Source: Pararhizobium mangrovi
GTDB lineage: Bacteria; Pseudomonadota; Alphaproteobacteria; Rhizobiales; Rhizobiaceae
Direction of reading: 5' to 3'
Length of the DNA: 64,000 nt
Assembly: GCF_006516965.1 (NCBI RefSeq)
Contig: NZ_VHLH01000001.1
Span: forward strand, 302,855-366,854
Positions 37,246 to 46,662 of the stretch are shown in pieces (the stretch's first letter is position 1; each line of letters starts with the position of its first letter). Both the position numbers and the translations under genes were made by a program. The notes beneath the pieces were generated by a model, which worked only from the letters and a program-made list of their open reading frames with translations, made no database searches and had not been told where the DNA came from.

Positions 37246-39121
37246 GCGCACTGCCGAAGATCGAGAAGACGGACCGCCGAACGCCGCCGCCATCCACGAG
37301 CGCGCCGAGCTCATCGGCCGGGACGGCTTCGCAGCGCTGGAAGCCGGATCGCAGGTCGTCGATCTCACTTTATCGGAGGGCCTGGTTCTCGGCCTCCTCA
37401 AGCAGGGTGTGCGCACGTGGTTCGCCATCTTCGGCCACGGCTCGACCGATCTCGGCGAAATCCTCAGGATCTATTGCGAAGCAGGTGTCCTCGGAGTGTT
37501 CAACTGCCGCAACGAGGTCGAAATGGCACATGCCGCCACTGCGCACGCGTGGGTGTACGGCGAGACCCCGGCAATCGTGACCTCGATCGGGCCCGGAGGG
37601 TTGCAGGCAATGGCCGGTTCGCTCGCCGCCGCCTCCAACGGGGTCGGCGTCTACCACATCTACGGCGACGAGACGACGCGCGGCGAGGGCTACAACATGC
37701 AGCAGGTGCCGAAGCCGGAGCAGGGGTTGTTCGGCCAGATCACCGGTCTCATGGGGCAGTCTTACGTGCTTCACACGCCCGAAGCGCTACGCGAATGCAT
37801 GCGTCGCGGAACTGCCTGCGTGCACCATCCCTACCGAGCGAAGCCGTTCTACATTCTCGCGCCGATCAATACGCAACCACAGGCCATGGCGCTGAACCTT
37901 TCCACGCTGCCGGGCAAACTGTATGCCCCGCCTTGCGCTCCGGCCGACGACGAGCCCTATCGACGCGCTGCCGAGATGTTCGCCGCCCACGATCGCATCG
38001 TGATCAAAGCCGGTGGAGGCGCGCGTCGGCATGCTGGAGCGGTAAGGCGGCTTGCAGAGGCGCTCGACGCGCCGGTCGTACTGTCGCCCGGTTCCACGGG
38101 CGTGCTCCCCGACGATCATTACCTGAATATGCATGTGGGGGGATCGAAAGGCACGATCAGCGGCAACTATGCAATGGAGAACGCCGAACTCGCCATATTC
38201 ATCGGCTCGCGCGGTGTCTGTCAGGCTGACTGTTCCGGCACGGGCTGGCCTGAAGCCAAAGCCGTGGTCAACATCAATGGCGATCTGGACGACGCGAGCC
38301 ACTATGCGCATACGGAAATGCTCACGGGCGACATCACCGCGGTGATCGACCGGCTCCTGTCCGTCGCCGATCGGCGGAAGTCCGAGGTTTTCGTGAGCAA
38401 TTGCGCGTCCAGGAAGGCGCAATGGCAAGCCTTCAAGGCGCAGCGTTTCGCACAGGAACCCGTCGAGGATGCAGTCTGGCAACGGCCGGTACTGACGCAA
38501 CCCGCCGCGATCCATGCCGTCGCCTCTTTCGCGAAGCGTATCGAAGCGGTCAAATTCTTCGATGCGGGAGATGTGCAGGCCAACGGTTTCCAGATCGTCG
38601 AAGATGACAGGCCGGGCGAAACCATTACCGAGACCGGTGCCTCCTACATGGGGTTTGCCGGCTCCGCGCTTCTGGGGGCCGTCGGTGTCGGCGAACCGAG
38701 ATACGGTATAGCGTTCACCGGCGACGGCTCGTTCATGATGAACCCGCAAGTGCTCATCGACGCGGTCGAACATGGCGTACGGGGAATGATCGCGCTGTTC
38801 GACAATCGTCGCATGGCTGCGATTACCGGCCTGCAGCTCGCTCAGTACGGCCGCGAGTTCCGGACCAACGACAGTGTTCCGGTCGATTACGTCGCGATGG
38901 CGGGCGCGGTGGCCGGTGTAAAGGCTCTCCACGGCGGCCACACGGTCGAGGACCTGCTCGCTGCACTCGAAGCGGCATGGGAACACGACGGGCTCAGCCT
39001 TGTGCATATTCCCGTCTACGGTGGCCACGAAGAGTTCGCCGGCATGGGCGCCTACGGAAGTTGGAACGTCGGCAACTGGGTAGAAGACGTCCAGCGAGAC
39101 TGGCTTCGCCAATCCATCTAA
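37238..39121 (+). CDS. ThDP-dependent hydrolase similar to IolD (cyclic dione hydrolase-like)
   Basis: The 627-residue protein has the three-domain ThDP enzyme layout and the IolD-like N-terminus AIFGHGSTDLGEIL. The probable catalytic Glu lies in CRNEVEMAHAATAHA near residue 93, and the ThDP/Mg motif is GDGSFMMNP at about 495 followed by ALFDNRRMAAITG. IolD opens the ring of 3D-trihydroxycyclohexane-1,2-dione in inositol breakdown; length (about 630) agrees. No iolB, iolC, iolE or iolG homologue is adjacent, so the substrate is probably a related cyclic dione or acyloin rather than the inositol intermediate itself. GGAGAAGAG lies upstream of the start. Confidence 0.88.
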   Translation: MLERTAEDREDGPPNAAAIHERAELIGRDGFAALEAGSQVVDLTLSEGLVLGLLKQGVRTWFAIFGHGSTDLGEILRIYCEAGVLGVFNCRNEVEMAHAATAHAWVYGETPAIVTSIGPGGLQAMAGSLAAASNGVGVYHIYGDETTRGEGYNMQQVPKPEQGLFGQITGLMGQSYVLHTPEALRECMRRGTACVHHPYRAKPFYILAPINTQPQAMALNLSTLPGKLYAPPCAPADDEPYRRAAEMFAAHDRIVIKAGGGARRHAGAVRRLAEALDAPVVLSPGSTGVLPDDHYLNMHVGGSKGTISGNYAMENAELAIFIGSRGVCQADCSGTGWPEAKAVVNINGDLDDASHYAHTEMLTGDITAVIDRLLSVADRRKSEVFVSNCASRKAQWQAFKAQRFAQEPVEDAVWQRPVLTQPAAIHAVASFAKRIEAVKFFDAGDVQANGFQIVEDDRPGETITETGASYMGFAGSALLGAVGVGEPRYGIAFTGDGSFMMNPQVLIDAVEHGVRGMIALFDNRRMAAITGLQLAQYGREFRTNDSVPVDYVAMAGAVAGVKALHGGHTVEDLLAALEAAWEHDGLSLVHIPVYGGHEEFAGMGAYGSWNVGNWVEDVQRDWLRQSI

Positions 39122-39145
39122 TGCTCCAGATATGAGACGAAGACC

Positions 39146-40594
39146 ATGTATCACGACCTGAACCTTTATATCGCCGGGGATTGGCGCGAGGCATCCGATG
39201 GCGCCACCCGCTCCGTCACCGATCCGGCCACCGAAACCTCGCTCGGTACCATTGCCATAGCGACGGAAGCCGACATCGATGCGGCCCTATCCGCAGCTCA
39301 GGCCGGGTTCGAGACATGGCGCCGGGTCGGTACCTGGGAGCGTAGCGCCCGATTGCGCCGCGTGGCCGAGCTGATCCGGGAACGCGTCGATACGATCGCA
39401 GATCTCATGAGCCTCGAAACCGGCAAACCGTTGGCGGAGGCGAAGGGCGAAACCAATGCCGCCGCCGATCAGTTCGAATGGTACGCCGAGGAAACGAAGC
39501 GTATCTACGGGCAGATTATCGAAGGTCGGACCCCCGACAGCCGAATGCAGGTGATCTACCAGCCGGTGGGTGTCGTCGCGGCATTTTCGGCGTGGAATTT
39601 TCCGGCGTTGTTGCCTGCGCGCAAGATCGCGGCCGCGCTCGGCGCCGGCTGCGCCATCATCATCAAGCCGGCCGGAGAGGCCCCCGCATCCTGCGCCGCG
39701 CTGGTCGAGGCCTGCCACGATGCGGGAATTACGAAAGGGGCGGTCAACTATCTGACCGGCCAGTCTTCGATGATCGCCGAGCGGCTCGTCGCTTCGCCGA
39801 TCGTGCGCAAGGTATCGGTCACCGGGTCGGTCCCGGTCGGCAAGCAGATTCTTCGCCTGGCCGCCGAGGGTGTAAAGAAGGTCTCGATGGAACTCGGCGG
39901 GCACGGCCCGGTTCTCGTCTTCGACGATGCGGATGCCGAAGCGGTCGCCGACGTCTGTGCGACCACCAAATTCCGCAATTGCGGGCAAGTCTGCATCTCC
40001 CCCACGCGTTTCTTCGTGCATGAAAGTCGATACGAGGCCTTTTCGGCCCGTTTTGCCGAAGTCGCGAAGTCGCTCAAGCTCGGCCGTGGTATGGAGGACG
40101 GTGTGCAGATGGGGCCGATGGCCAACCGCCGTGGTCTCGAAACAGTCAGCGGAATGGTGAAGGACGCGGTCGATCGGGGCGCGGAGGTTCTGGCCGGGGG
40201 CGCGCGTCCCGCTCACATGAACGCCGGGTTCTTCTTCGAGCCGACCGTATTGGGCCGCGTAGCCGACGATGCCCGGGTCATGGTCGAGGAGCCTTTCGGT
40301 CCGATCGCGCCGATTACGACCTTCTCGGACTACGACGAAGTCATGGCACGGGCCAATGCTCTACCGTTCGGGCTTGCCGGTTATGTGTTCACCGAATCCA
40401 TGTCACGTGCCACCCACGCCTACGAGGATCTGCAGGTCGGCATGGTCGGCGTCAACGAAATGCTGCTGGCGACCGCCGAGGCGCCTTTCGGCGGCGTCAA
40501 GGAAAGCGGCATGGGGCGCGAGGGAGGATCGCTTGGGATCAAGGATTACCTCGATCCGAAATACGTGAAGATCAAACTCTCGGCGAAAGGTTGA
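39146..40594 (+). CDS. NAD(P)-dependent aldehyde dehydrogenase (succinate-semialdehyde dehydrogenase-like)
   Basis: The 482-residue protein shows the ALDH fold: AFSAWNFPALLPARKIAAAL, the general base Glu249 in MELGGHGPV, and the catalytic Cys283 in NCGQVCISPTRF. The lengths and motifs match the GabD/SSADH branch. It would oxidise the aldehyde released by an earlier step to the acid. Its stop overlaps the TTG preceding the dehydratase, and the pair is coupled. Confidence 0.93.
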   Translation: MYHDLNLYIAGDWREASDGATRSVTDPATETSLGTIAIATEADIDAALSAAQAGFETWRRVGTWERSARLRRVAELIRERVDTIADLMSLETGKPLAEAKGETNAAADQFEWYAEETKRIYGQIIEGRTPDSRMQVIYQPVGVVAAFSAWNFPALLPARKIAAALGAGCAIIIKPAGEAPASCAALVEACHDAGITKGAVNYLTGQSSMIAERLVASPIVRKVSVTGSVPVGKQILRLAAEGVKKVSMELGGHGPVLVFDDADAEAVADVCATTKFRNCGQVCISPTRFFVHESRYEAFSARFAEVAKSLKLGRGMEDGVQMGPMANRRGLETVSGMVKDAVDRGAEVLAGGARPAHMNAGFFFEPTVLGRVADDARVMVEEPFGPIAPITTFSDYDEVMARANALPFGLAGYVFTESMSRATHAYEDLQVGMVGVNEMLLATAEAPFGGVKESGMGREGGSLGIKDYLDPKYVKIKLSAKG

Positions 40595-40596
40595 TC

Positions 40597-42312
40597 GTGA
40601 CCGATGAGAACGCAACGGGGCTCGCGCGGGGCCTGACGAATTACGGCGATCGGGATTTTTCGATCTATCTCCGCAATTCCTTCGCAGCTTCGATGGGCTA
40701 TTCCCGCGAAGTATTGAAAAAGCCGATCGTCGGCATCGCCAACTCGTTCTCGGGGTTCAATAACTGCCATCGGCACTTTCCGGAGATGGTCGAACACGTC
40801 AAGCGCGGCGTACTGTTGGGTGGCGGCCTGCCGATCGAGTTTCCGACCATTTCGCTCGGGGAAGTATTCCTTTCACCGACCTCTCTGAAGTTCCGCAACC
40901 TGATGGCGATGGATACCGAAGAGATGATCCGCGCCCAGCCGATGGACGCGGTCGTATTGATGGGCGGTTGCGACAAGACCGTGCCGGCGCAACTCATGGG
41001 CGCCGCTTCGGCCGATTTGCCGGCGGTGCAACTCGTTGCGGGACCGATGATGACCTCTCGCTACGGCGAGGAGCGGCTTGGCGCGTGTACCGACTGCCGC
41101 CGCTACTGGGGCAAGTACCGGGCGGGCGAGGTCTCGCGAGAAGAGATCAACGACATCGAAGGCAGATTGGCGACGACCGCGGGGACCTGCGCGGTAATGG
41201 GTACCGCCTCGACCATGGCCTGCATTGCGGAAGTGCTGGGTATGTCGCTGCCCGGTACGGCAGCGATTCCGGCAGTGCACTCGGACCGTCTGAGGGCGGC
41301 GGAAGCTTCGGGCATGGCGGCCGCCAGGATGATCCGTGACCCCATTCGGCCGAGCCAGGTGATCACGCCGAAATCGGTCGAGAACGCCATTCGCGTGCTC
41401 CTGGCGTTAGGCGGCTCGACAAACGCCGTCATTCACCTCACCGCGGTAGCGGGCCGGCTCGGTATTCCCGTCTCGTTGCAGCGCCTCAATGCGCTCTCCG
41501 ACGAGACGCCGGTTCTGGTGAACCTCAAACCCGTGGGTCGGAACTATATGGAGGATTTCTTCTTCGCCGGCGGGGTCGGCGCCGTCCTGCGCGAACTGAA
41601 ACCTCTTCTGCATCTCGATACGGTGTCGGTCACGGGCGAGACATTGGGAGACCGGCTTGAAAAGGACCCGGGGCACGTCGACAGGCGCGTCATCGCCGCC
41701 GCCGCGCAGCCTCTCGAGCCGCAGGGCGGTCTCATCGCTCTCTTCGGTAACCTCGCTCCCCGTGGAGCGATCCTGAAGCGCTCGGCGGCCGACCGTTCGC
41801 TCTTCGAAAAGGAGGGGCGCGCCGTTGTCTTCGCATCGCTGGAAGATCTTGCCGAGCGGGTGGACGATCCCGAACTCGACATTGAACCGGACGACATCAT
41901 GGTGCTTCAAAACGCCGGTCCGAAATCGGCTTCCGGCATGCCCGAGGCCGGATATCTTCCGATCCCCAAGAAGCTTTCCTCAAAAGGGGTCAAGGACATG
42001 ATCCGAATTTCGGACGCTCGCATGTCGGGAACCGCTTTCGGCACCATCGTTCTGCATGTCGCGCCGGAAGCGGCGATCGGGGGTACGCTCGCACTGGTGC
42101 GTACCGGCGATCGTATCCGTTTGTCGGTAAGGGAAAAGCGGATCGAGCTTCTGGTCGATGACGACGAACTCGACGAACGCCGTTCCGCCTGGAAATCCGA
42201 TCTGGTTCCCCCTGAGGCTAGACGCGGCTACGACCGGATCTATGCAGCCGAGGTGCTGCAAGCCGACGAAGGCTGTGACTTCGCTCTCCTGCAGCCAGTC
42301 GCAGACGGCTGA
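40597..42312 (+). CDS. IlvD/Edd family dehydratase (sugar-acid dehydratase-like)
   Basis: The 571-residue protein has three iron-sulfur cysteines: Cys57 (FNNCHRHF), Cys125 (GGCDKTVPAQ) and Cys198 (AGTCAVMGTAST), the set seen in arabonate/xylonate-type dehydratases that use a [2Fe-2S] cluster. The C-terminal ISDARMSGTAFGTIVLH is the swivel-domain signature. It removes water from a dihydroxy acid to give a 2-keto-3-deoxy acid. GTG 40597 is chosen over TTG 40591 because GAAAGG sits 6 nt upstream. It is the last gene of the operon. It differs from biosynthetic IlvD in length and neighbours. Confidence 0.92.
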   Translation: MTDENATGLARGLTNYGDRDFSIYLRNSFAASMGYSREVLKKPIVGIANSFSGFNNCHRHFPEMVEHVKRGVLLGGGLPIEFPTISLGEVFLSPTSLKFRNLMAMDTEEMIRAQPMDAVVLMGGCDKTVPAQLMGAASADLPAVQLVAGPMMTSRYGEERLGACTDCRRYWGKYRAGEVSREEINDIEGRLATTAGTCAVMGTASTMACIAEVLGMSLPGTAAIPAVHSDRLRAAEASGMAAARMIRDPIRPSQVITPKSVENAIRVLLALGGSTNAVIHLTAVAGRLGIPVSLQRLNALSDETPVLVNLKPVGRNYMEDFFFAGGVGAVLRELKPLLHLDTVSVTGETLGDRLEKDPGHVDRRVIAAAAQPLEPQGGLIALFGNLAPRGAILKRSAADRSLFEKEGRAVVFASLEDLAERVDDPELDIEPDDIMVLQNAGPKSASGMPEAGYLPIPKKLSSKGVKDMIRISDARMSGTAFGTIVLHVAPEAAIGGTLALVRTGDRIRLSVREKRIELLVDDDELDERRSAWKSDLVPPEARRGYDRIYAAEVLQADEGCDFALLQPVADG

Positions 42313-42402
42313 GACGAGACATACGGGAACGGGCACCATACGGCGCGTTCCGAGCGCCCGCGATCTTCGCGGCGAACGCTTCGATGAACGTCACGTGCCG
42401 CC

Positions 42403-43710
42403 TTACCGGCCGGTGATGCCCGGGAAGACGATCAGGATGGCGACCGCGATGATCTGCAGGCAGACGAAGGGCACGAGCGACTTGAAGATGTCGCCGAGCG
42501 AGATGTCCGGCGGCGCCACGCTCTTCAGGTAGAAGCCGGCCGGGCCGAAGGGCGGCGACAGGAAGGCGACCTGCATGTTCATGCAGAAGAGCACGCCGAA
42601 CCAGATCGGATCGAAGCCGAGATCCTTCACGATCGGCACGAAGATCGGCAGGGTGAGGAGCGCGATGCCCACCCAGTCGAGGAACATGCCGAGCACGAAG
42701 AGGATGAGCATCATGAACAGGATGACCACCGTCGGATTGTCCGAGATGCCGGTGATGAGGTTGTTCACGAAGTCGAGGCCGCCCATCAGGTTGAAGACGC
42801 CGACGATGGCGCTCGCGCCGATGCCGATCCACACGATCATGCCGCAGGTCGCGAGCGTCTGAACGACGGCGCCGCGAAGCAGCGAGAAGGTCAGTTCGCC
42901 GCGGATCGCGGTCGAGAGCACGACGCCGGCAACACCGACGGCCGAGGCTTCCGTGACCGAGGCGATGCCGCCATAGATCGAGCCGAGGACGAAGAAGATG
43001 ACGAGGGCAGGGAGGATGAGCCCCTTGAGAAGCGGAAGCTTTTCCTTCCACGTCATGTCACTTTCCTCGAGCACCGGCGCAACGGCCGGATTGAGGTAGG
43101 CCCGGAATAGAACGTAGGCGACGTAGAAGCCGGCGAGCATGAAGCCCGGCAGGAAGGCGGCGGTGAACAGATCGCCGATCGAGACGTTCGCCGTCAGCCC
43201 GTAGATGATGAGCACGATCGACGGCGGCACCATCGTGCCGAGCGAGCCGCCGGCGCACACGACGCCGATCGCGAGGTTCCGGTCGTAGCCGAGGCGCAGC
43301 ATCTGCGGCAGCGCGAGTAGCCCGAGGAGCACGATCTCGCCGCCGATGATGCCGCTCATGGCAGCAAGGATGACGGCGACGAAGATCGTCTGGATCGCGA
43401 CGCCGCCGCGAATTCTTCCTGCGATCAGCTTCATGGCGTCGAAGAGATCGCGCGCGATGCCGGATCGGTCGAGGATCGCCGCCATCAGCACGAACATCGG
43501 GACCGACACGAAGACGAAGCTCGAAACGAAGGAATAGACCCGCGTCGTGATGAGAGGGACCGCCATCGGTCCGAACCATCCGACGGCGAAGAAGAGCGCC
43601 ACGAACAGCGTGACAAAGGCGAGCGGCATGCCGATCAGGAGCAGCGCCAGAAGCATGCCGAACATGAGAAGGGTGCCGTCGGCGATGCCGAGAACGGAGA
43701 GGTCGAACAT
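42403..43710 (-). CDS. dctM: TRAP transporter large permease DctM-like
   Basis: A 435-residue protein with about 12 hydrophobic helices. Landmarks include PLAFVTLFVALFF, GGEIVLLGLLALPQML and GGSLGTMVPPSIVLIIYG, all conserved in DctM. It is the large permease of a TRAP importer driven by sodium or proton gradient. It lies 4 nt after dctQ in a three-gene unit with dctP first. Confidence 0.95.
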   Translation of the reverse strand: MFDLSVLGIADGTLLMFGMLLALLLIGMPLAFVTLFVALFFAVGWFGPMAVPLITTRVYSFVSSFVFVSVPMFVLMAAILDRSGIARDLFDAMKLIAGRIRGGVAIQTIFVAVILAAMSGIIGGEIVLLGLLALPQMLRLGYDRNLAIGVVCAGGSLGTMVPPSIVLIIYGLTANVSIGDLFTAAFLPGFMLAGFYVAYVLFRAYLNPAVAPVLEESDMTWKEKLPLLKGLILPALVIFFVLGSIYGGIASVTEASAVGVAGVVLSTAIRGELTFSLLRGAVVQTLATCGMIVWIGIGASAIVGVFNLMGGLDFVNNLITGISDNPTVVILFMMLILFVLGMFLDWVGIALLTLPIFVPIVKDLGFDPIWFGVLFCMNMQVAFLSPPFGPAGFYLKSVAPPDISLGDIFKSLVPFVCLQIIAVAILIVFPGITGR

Positions 43711-43714
43711 GCGG

Positions 43715-44293
43715 CTAACGCCCCTTGCGCAGATAGTTCACGGCCAGAACGAGGAACTGGACGGCCATCACGATCATGACGACCATCAGGAAACCCTTGG
43801 CGAGTGCCGGCGTCGGCGGGTTCCAGGCGCTTCCCGTTCCTTCCAGGCGCAGGGCGCCGCCCGGCGCCCACCAGGACTTTTCGACCATCGTCCAGCTCGC
43901 CCATGCGAAGAAGCAGGCCGAGATGAAGCACATGATCGAGATGACGACGTCGAAGACGCGGCGCCACCGGTCGGGCAGATGATCGTAGACCAGGACGACG
44001 CGGATGTGCCGATCGCGCGCAACGCAGTAGAGGCCGCCATAGATGAACGAGACGCCGCAGATGAAGATCGTCGATTCGTTCGTCCACAGCGTCGGCGCGT
44101 TCAGGACGTACCGCATGAAGATCTCGTACATGATGAACGCCGCGGAGATCAGGAACAGCGAGGCGATGAAGACACCGCCCTTCTGGATCATGCGGCCGAG
44201 AAAGCCGGCTTCGGCGATCGCGCTCTCGTCGGCGAGCGTGTGTTCGGGTGTCGCTTCGCCGGCCTCGACGCCGGCGGGATCCTCGTAAGCCAT
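43715..44293 (-). CDS. dctQ: TRAP transporter small permease DctQ-like
   Basis: The 192-residue protein has four hydrophobic helices after an acidic N-terminal tail, and the DctQ pattern MRYVLNAPTLWTNESTIF. A longer periplasmic loop near 135-155 is a little larger than usual. It couples DctP to DctM. GGAG precedes the ATG at 44293. Confidence 0.92.
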   Translation of the reverse strand: MAYEDPAGVEAGEATPEHTLADESAIAEAGFLGRMIQKGGVFIASLFLISAAFIMYEIFMRYVLNAPTLWTNESTIFICGVSFIYGGLYCVARDRHIRVVLVYDHLPDRWRRVFDVVISIMCFISACFFAWASWTMVEKSWWAPGGALRLEGTGSAWNPPTPALAKGFLMVVMIVMAVQFLVLAVNYLRKGR

Positions 44294-44347
44294 GGATGAT
44301 CTCCGGGAGAAAGAGCCGGCGGCGGGTCGCCGCCGGCCGCGGCGGAC

Positions 44348-45370
44348 CTACTCCTTGAGCAGGCCCTTTTCCTTGAGGTAGCTCGTCAGCGTGTCGTAGA
44401 CCTTCTGAGCGTTGTCGGACTTCGTGGCGACCTTCTTCCACTCGCCCTCGGCGATCTTGCGGAACTTGGCGCGTTCGGCATCCGACCAGTCGTGGATGTG
44501 GATCTTGCCGGTCGCCTTGGCCTTCTCGACGGCTTCCTGATCGCGCTTCTGCAGGACGCTGAGCTCGTGCTGGGCGAACTGGTGGACCGATTTCGTCAGG
44601 GTCGTCTGCAGCTTCTCGGGAAGATCGTCCCACTCCTTCTTGTTCATCGCGATCTCGACGAGCGGGAGAGAGTGGAAGCCGGGATAGACCGGGTTCGGCG
44701 CGATGGTGTTCAGGCCGAGTTCCTGGTTGGTGGAGAAGACCGTCGCGTCGGCGGCGTCGATCACGCCCTTGTCGAGCGAGGTGTAGATCTCCGACTGCGG
44801 CAGGTTGACGGGAGCCGCACCAGCGGCCGCGAAGACGTTCTGCACGAGCCCTTCGGGAGCGCGGATCTTCACGCCCTTGAGGTCGGCGACCCCGTTCAGA
44901 GGTACCTTCGAGACGAGCGCTTCGAGGCCCGGCGTCGTCGCGCCGATGAAATGCAGGCCGTATTGGCTATCGAGCTCGGTCATCAGCTTGCCGCCCTGAT
45001 GGCTCATGAAATCCAGCATGTTCTGCGGATCGGACCATGCGCCGACAGGGTTGGCGATCAGGCCGAAAGCCGGATCCTTGCCCGAGAAGTAGGAGACGTC
45101 CGTGATATGGCCGTCGAGAATGCCGGCTTGGATGGCATCCTGCGTTTCGCTGTGCGAGACGATCGAATCGACGGGCAGCAGGTTGATGGTGACCTGGCCG
45201 TCCGTCGATTTCTTGACGTTCTTCGCCCAGTCCTTCTGCAGGGCGAAATTCGGGCTGCCGGCCGCGTCGCTCGACTGGAACTTGAAGCTGTAGTCCTTGG
45301 CGTTCGCGGCGCCGGCAAGCGAAACCGCCGCGGTCGCGAGAATGAGTGTCCGTGTCAATGTCTTGAACAA
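44348..45370 (-). CDS. dctP: TRAP transporter substrate-binding protein DctP-like
   Basis: The 340-residue protein has a signal peptide (TLILATAAVSLAGAANA) and the DctP landmarks GILDGHITDVSYF, PEGLVQNVFAAAGAAPVNLP and KGVIDAADAT. It binds an organic acid in the periplasm for DctQM. It starts with TTG at 45370 behind AGGAGGAACCA; the longer frame to 45529 is rejected. The ligand cannot be predicted; the paired LacI regulator suggests a sugar acid. Confidence 0.93.
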   Translation of the reverse strand: MFKTLTRTLILATAAVSLAGAANAKDYSFKFQSSDAAGSPNFALQKDWAKNVKKSTDGQVTINLLPVDSIVSHSETQDAIQAGILDGHITDVSYFSGKDPAFGLIANPVGAWSDPQNMLDFMSHQGGKLMTELDSQYGLHFIGATTPGLEALVSKVPLNGVADLKGVKIRAPEGLVQNVFAAAGAAPVNLPQSEIYTSLDKGVIDAADATVFSTNQELGLNTIAPNPVYPGFHSLPLVEIAMNKKEWDDLPEKLQTTLTKSVHQFAQHELSVLQKRDQEAVEKAKATGKIHIHDWSDAERAKFRKIAEGEWKKVATKSDNAQKVYDTLTSYLKEKGLLKE

Positions 45371-45570
45371 TGGTTCCTCCTGGGTCCGAACGATGGGTGT
45401 CGCCGCTGCGGCGTCGATCCCAGCGATCCGTGCGGGCCACCGACGGACGGACCGGACGATGGTTCGACCGGGCAAACGCATGCGGCGAGCACGTCGGAAG
45501 ACGGTGCGGCTTGCAATTTTCGGGTGCAAATTCGAGATTTACCGGCACCTCCTCCTAGCCGCATGAACAA

Positions 45571-45584
45571 TGACAGCGCTATCA
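45571..45584. promoter_or_regulatory. LacI-type operator between dctP and lacI
   Basis: TGACAGCGCTATCA is a 14-bp near-perfect palindrome around a central CG (two mismatched positions), the common shape of LacI-family operators. It lies 34 nt upstream of the LacI start and 200 nt upstream of dctP on the other strand, so it could control both. A longer TGACAG...CTGTCA repeat overlaps it. Confidence 0.55.
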
Positions 45585-45618
45585 CTGTCAAGAACAACGC
45601 GAGCGAGGGACGGAGATT

Positions 45619-46662
45619 ATGGGACGAAGTCGCACGCGCGCCCGCGTCACGCTCAGTGACGTCGCTGCCGAATCCGGTGTCAGTACCATCACGGTTTCCC
45701 GGGCGCTTCGAGAGCCGCACCGCGTCTCGGCCCCCTTGCGCGAACGCATCGACGCGGCCGTCGAAGCGCTCGGCTACGTTCCGAACCTGGCCGCCCAGGC
45801 GCTTGCCTCACAGCATACCAACGTCATCGGCGTGCTGATTCCTTCGGTGACGAACAATGTCTTCTCCGATCTCCTGAGCGCCATCTACGACACGGTGTCG
45901 CACACCCGTTTCCAGATCCAGCTCGCGAACACCCAATATTCGGTGAGCGAGGAGGAAAAGCTCGTCCGCATCTTTCTCAACCAGCGGCCGGCGGGTCTCG
46001 TGGTCACGGGCATAGACCAGTCCGCCGCCTGCCGGCAGCTTCTCTCGGAGGCCAACTGCCCGGTGATCCAGATCATGGAGACGGCACCGGACCCGATCGA
46101 CATGATGGTGGGATTTTCGCACTACGACGGGGCGGCGCGTGCCGCGCGGCATCTCATCGAAAAGGGCTACCGCAGGATCGGCTTCATCGGCGCGCGCATG
46201 GACCCGCGCACGCAGCGGCGAATGGAAGGCTGTCTTTCAGTCCTCGACGCGTTCGGCATGCTCGACCGCGATCTCGTCAGTACGACCGAGGAGATCTCTT
46301 CCGTCAACCTCGGGGCGGCGATGCTGGGCGCGCTGGTCGACCGCCGCCCGGATCTCGACGCGGTCTTCACCAACAACGACGACCTCGCGCTCGGCGCGCT
46401 GTTCGAATGCCAGCGACGTGCGATCGCGGTGCCCGACGCTCTCGGCATCTGCGGGTTCAACGATCTCGAGATGGTTCGCGCGAGCGCGCCTTCGCTGACG
46501 AGCGTCGATACGCGGCGCGGGGAAATGGGACAACGGGCCATGACGATGCTGATGGATGCGATCGAAGGCAAGCGACCACAGAAGCGCGTCGTGGATCTCT
46601 CCAGTACGGTGATCGCCCGCCAAAGCACGGCACGCGGAACCCGGGACGATCCGGCTCGCTGA
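45619..46662 (+). CDS. LacI family regulator of the TRAP transporter
   Basis: The 347-residue protein starts with the LacI HTH (VTLSDVAAESGVSTITVSRALREP, about 9-32, given here by its V-S-T-I-T-V-S core) and has the periplasmic-binding-like domain with GFIGARMDPRTQRRMEG. It is divergent from dctPQM and probably represses that transporter until a sugar acid is present (gluconate-type GntR proteins are relatives). GGAG precedes the ATG. Confidence 0.93.
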   Translation: MGRSRTRARVTLSDVAAESGVSTITVSRALREPHRVSAPLRERIDAAVEALGYVPNLAAQALASQHTNVIGVLIPSVTNNVFSDLLSAIYDTVSHTRFQIQLANTQYSVSEEEKLVRIFLNQRPAGLVVTGIDQSAACRQLLSEANCPVIQIMETAPDPIDMMVGFSHYDGAARAARHLIEKGYRRIGFIGARMDPRTQRRMEGCLSVLDAFGMLDRDLVSTTEEISSVNLGAAMLGALVDRRPDLDAVFTNNDDLALGALFECQRRAIAVPDALGICGFNDLEMVRASAPSLTSVDTRRGEMGQRAMTMLMDAIEGKRPQKRVVDLSSTVIARQSTARGTRDDPAR

